A stretch of 7,123 nt of DNA, from contig CAKVKI010000139.1 in NCBI GenBank assembly GCA_934754975.1, positions 1-7,123 on the forward strand, read 5' to 3'. Both the position numbers and the translations under genes were made by a program. Position 1 is the stretch's first letter; each line of letters starts with the position of its first letter. Under the pieces are notes generated by a model, which searched no databases, was not told the DNA's origin, and saw only the letters and a program-made list of their open reading frames with translations. Below, piece after piece: positions 6,080 to 7,123 of this stretch. The stretch comes from an uncultured Alistipes sp. GTDB lineage: Bacteria; Bacteroidota; Bacteroidia; Bacteroidales; Rikenellaceae.

Positions 6080-7021
6080 TTACTCCTCCCGTTTTTTCAC
6101 GATGATACGGGCCGCCAGCTCGATGCAGTAGATCACAAGGAATCCCACGACGCAGAGTACGACCGCCTCGCCCAGCAGGGCGTCCTGCTGCGTAAGGGCT
6201 TCGAAACGGCCCGGAGCGACGTTGCTTTCGACCAGCGGCATGATCTTGCCGTGGCTGTCCGTATAGGTCTCGACGACCTCCTTCCACGGCCACACCTTGT
6301 TGAGCGAACCGACCATAAAACCCATAAGCACCGCGACCGTCACGTCGTGCCAATGCTTCAGCAGCCACGAAAGCAGGTGCGAAAAGCTGATGATACCCGC
6401 CGCCGCGCCCACGACGAAAATCAGGATAACGGGAACGTTCAGGTCGCCCACGGCCTGCATGATGAACTGATACTTGCCCAGCAGCAGCAGGATGAAGGCG
6501 CCCGAAATCCCGGGCAGGATCATTGCGCAGATGGCGATCGCACCGGACAGCAGGATAAACCACCACGTATCGGGCGTCTCGGTAGGCGTGGCGACGGTGA
6601 TCCACCACGCCGCGGCCACACCGATCAGGCACGCGGCGACGGTCTGCACCCTCCAGCGTCCGATTTGTTTGGCCACCAGCAGCGCCGATGCGATAATCAG
6701 GCCGAAGAAAAACGACCAGATGGCGATCGGGTGGTTCGTAAGCAGGTAGGTCATCAGTCGCGCCAGCGAGAAAATCGCGATGCCGATGCCCAGCAGTACG
6801 GGCAGCAGGAAGCGGCCGTTGATATGCCGCCAGAATTCTTTCAGCCGCAGCGTGCCGAGCAGCCGCAGAGCGGTGGCGTCGACGCTTTTGATCGACTCGA
6901 TCAGTTCTTCGTAGATGCCCGAAATAAAGGCGATCGTGCCGCCCGAAACACCGGGAACGACGTCGGCCATGCCCATAGCGCAGCCTTTGAGCGTAAGTAA
7001 CAGATATTGGGTAAACTTCAT
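6080..7021 (-). CDS. popT: DUF368 family membrane protein, probable polyprenyl-phosphate transporter
   Basis: The 313-aa protein is an integral inner-membrane protein with roughly eight hydrophobic segments (about 18-37, 71-93, 98-118, 125-145, 152-182, 196-218, 226-242 and 283-306). It carries the family's N-terminal MGMADVVPGVSGGTIAF signature (16-32), a related ILPGISGAF (168-176) in the second half, and WSFFFGLI (102-109). The two P-G-x-S-G motifs suggest an internally duplicated transporter. Characterised DUF368 proteins (PopT) are implicated in returning undecaprenyl phosphate to the cytoplasmic face for reuse in cell-wall and surface-glycan synthesis; this function is transferred from the family. 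I chose the ATG at 7021-7019. An upstream ATG at 7117 would add 32 hydrophilic residues, translated through the predicted promoter and a hairpin, and is less likely. It is the first gene of the putative operon with aroE and the TonB-C-like gene. Confidence 0.88.
   Translation of the reverse strand: MKFTQYLLLTLKGCAMGMADVVPGVSGGTIAFISGIYEELIESIKSVDATALRLLGTLRLKEFWRHINGRFLLPVLLGIGIAIFSLARLMTYLLTNHPIAIWSFFFGLIIASALLVAKQIGRWRVQTVAACLIGVAAAWWITVATPTETPDTWWFILLSGAIAICAMILPGISGAFILLLLGKYQFIMQAVGDLNVPVILIFVVGAAAGIISFSHLLSWLLKHWHDVTVAVLMGFMVGSLNKVWPWKEVVETYTDSHGKIMPLVESNVAPGRFEALTQQDALLGEAVVLCVVGFLVIYCIELAARIIVKKREE
6083..6090 (-). promoter_or_regulatory. Shine-Dalgarno site of aroE, inside the end of the DUF368 gene
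   Basis: The minus strand reads GGGAGGAG immediately before the TAA of the DUF368 gene, 6 bases from the aroE ATG. The site is made from the last Arg-Glu-Glu codons of the upstream gene, so ribosomes finishing DUF368 are well placed to start aroE. Confidence 0.8.
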
Positions 7022-7038
7022 ATTTCTGAATTTAGCCA

Positions 7039-7046
7039 CAAATATA
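7039..7046 (-). promoter_or_regulatory. Predicted -7 promoter box of the DUF368-aroE-TonB-C operon
   Basis: The minus strand reads TATATTTG, a perfect TAnnTTTG match, 17 bases upstream of the chosen ATG. A clear TTG at the -33 position is not seen (GTG occurs near the expected place). The box lies inside the longer possible reading frame, which argues for the shorter DUF368 protein. The leader would be only about 10 bases, and I see no Shine-Dalgarno site. Confidence 0.6.
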
Positions 7047-7081
7047 ATAAATTTGCGGGAATCGGGCACTCTCCGTAAAAT

Positions 7082-7119
7082 AGATGCACGATCACGGAAA
7101 ATTCCATAATCGTGCATCT
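7082..7119. terminator. Long inverted repeat at right edge, possible terminator of the gene beyond
   Basis: AGATGCACGAT (7082-7092) and its exact complement ATCGTGCATCT (7109-7119) form an 11-base perfect stem around a 16-base centre, which itself contains a small GGAA/TTCC pairing. On the minus strand the stem is followed by ATTTTA, a short T-run. It could end a minus-strand gene lying beyond the right edge, insulating the DUF368 promoter from it. On the plus strand the following bases are GTTT and then the window ends, so a plus-strand role cannot be excluded. Confidence 0.5.
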
Positions 7120-7123
7120 GTTT

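Noticed and set aside
5327..7000. A 557-codon open frame on the plus strand, antisense to aroE and the DUF368 gene
   Set aside because: It has the same cause as the dnaE shadow. It ends exactly where the DUF368 gene uses its one TTA codon (codon 8), and the sense-strand genes are unmistakable.
7022..7117. Longer DUF368 protein starting at 7117 (32 extra residues)
   Set aside because: The extension is hydrophilic, unlike the family N-terminus, and crosses a perfect -7 box and part of the edge hairpin. The ATG at 7021 gives the normal family start.

Overview
The window is GC-rich bacterial housekeeping DNA. The likely source is a high-GC member of the Bacteroidales, and an Alistipes-like organism (Rikenellaceae) would fit. 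Three things point there: promoter boxes of the Bacteroidetes type (TAnnTTTG, with a TTG about 20 bases upstream in one case), little use of Shine-Dalgarno sites at several genes, and protein sequences typical of that phylum. The genus is an inference; no marker in the window proves it. I see no phage, transposon, CRISPR or RNA gene.

Left block, minus strand, transcribed right to left: dnaE (replicative DNA polymerase III alpha subunit, 1218 aa), then 22 bases later trxA (thioredoxin, 104 aa), then one base later the first 41 codons of a probable aldose-1-epimerase-like gene that runs off the left edge. The tight spacing suggests one transcript starting at a promoter near 4149-4156.

Middle: a 124-base divergent promoter region (4121-4244) separates dnaE from a small plus-strand gene for a DUF2007 protein (69 aa). 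That gene has a well-formed Bacteroidetes promoter whose spacer is filled by a perfect inverted repeat, a candidate operator. It ends at a strong intrinsic terminator (4459-4493), which also faces the end of the right-hand operon.

Right block, minus strand: a DUF368/PopT-family membrane protein (313 aa), aroE (shikimate dehydrogenase, 245 aa) and a secreted protein with two TonB C-terminal-like repeats (247 aa). Gaps are 3 and 19 bases, so this looks like an operon transcribed from a promoter at about 7039-7046. DUF368 proteins are linked to recycling of undecaprenyl phosphate, AroE makes shikimate, and the last protein would be periplasmic. No shared pathway is obvious, and the grouping may simply be a housekeeping cluster.

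I did not find a convincing new system. The best leads are the dyad inside the DUF2007 promoter, the double TonB-C protein without a membrane anchor, the intact metal site of the DnaE PHP domain, and a codon pattern in which TTA, CTA and TCA are absent from gene bodies and occur only in the first 15 codons.
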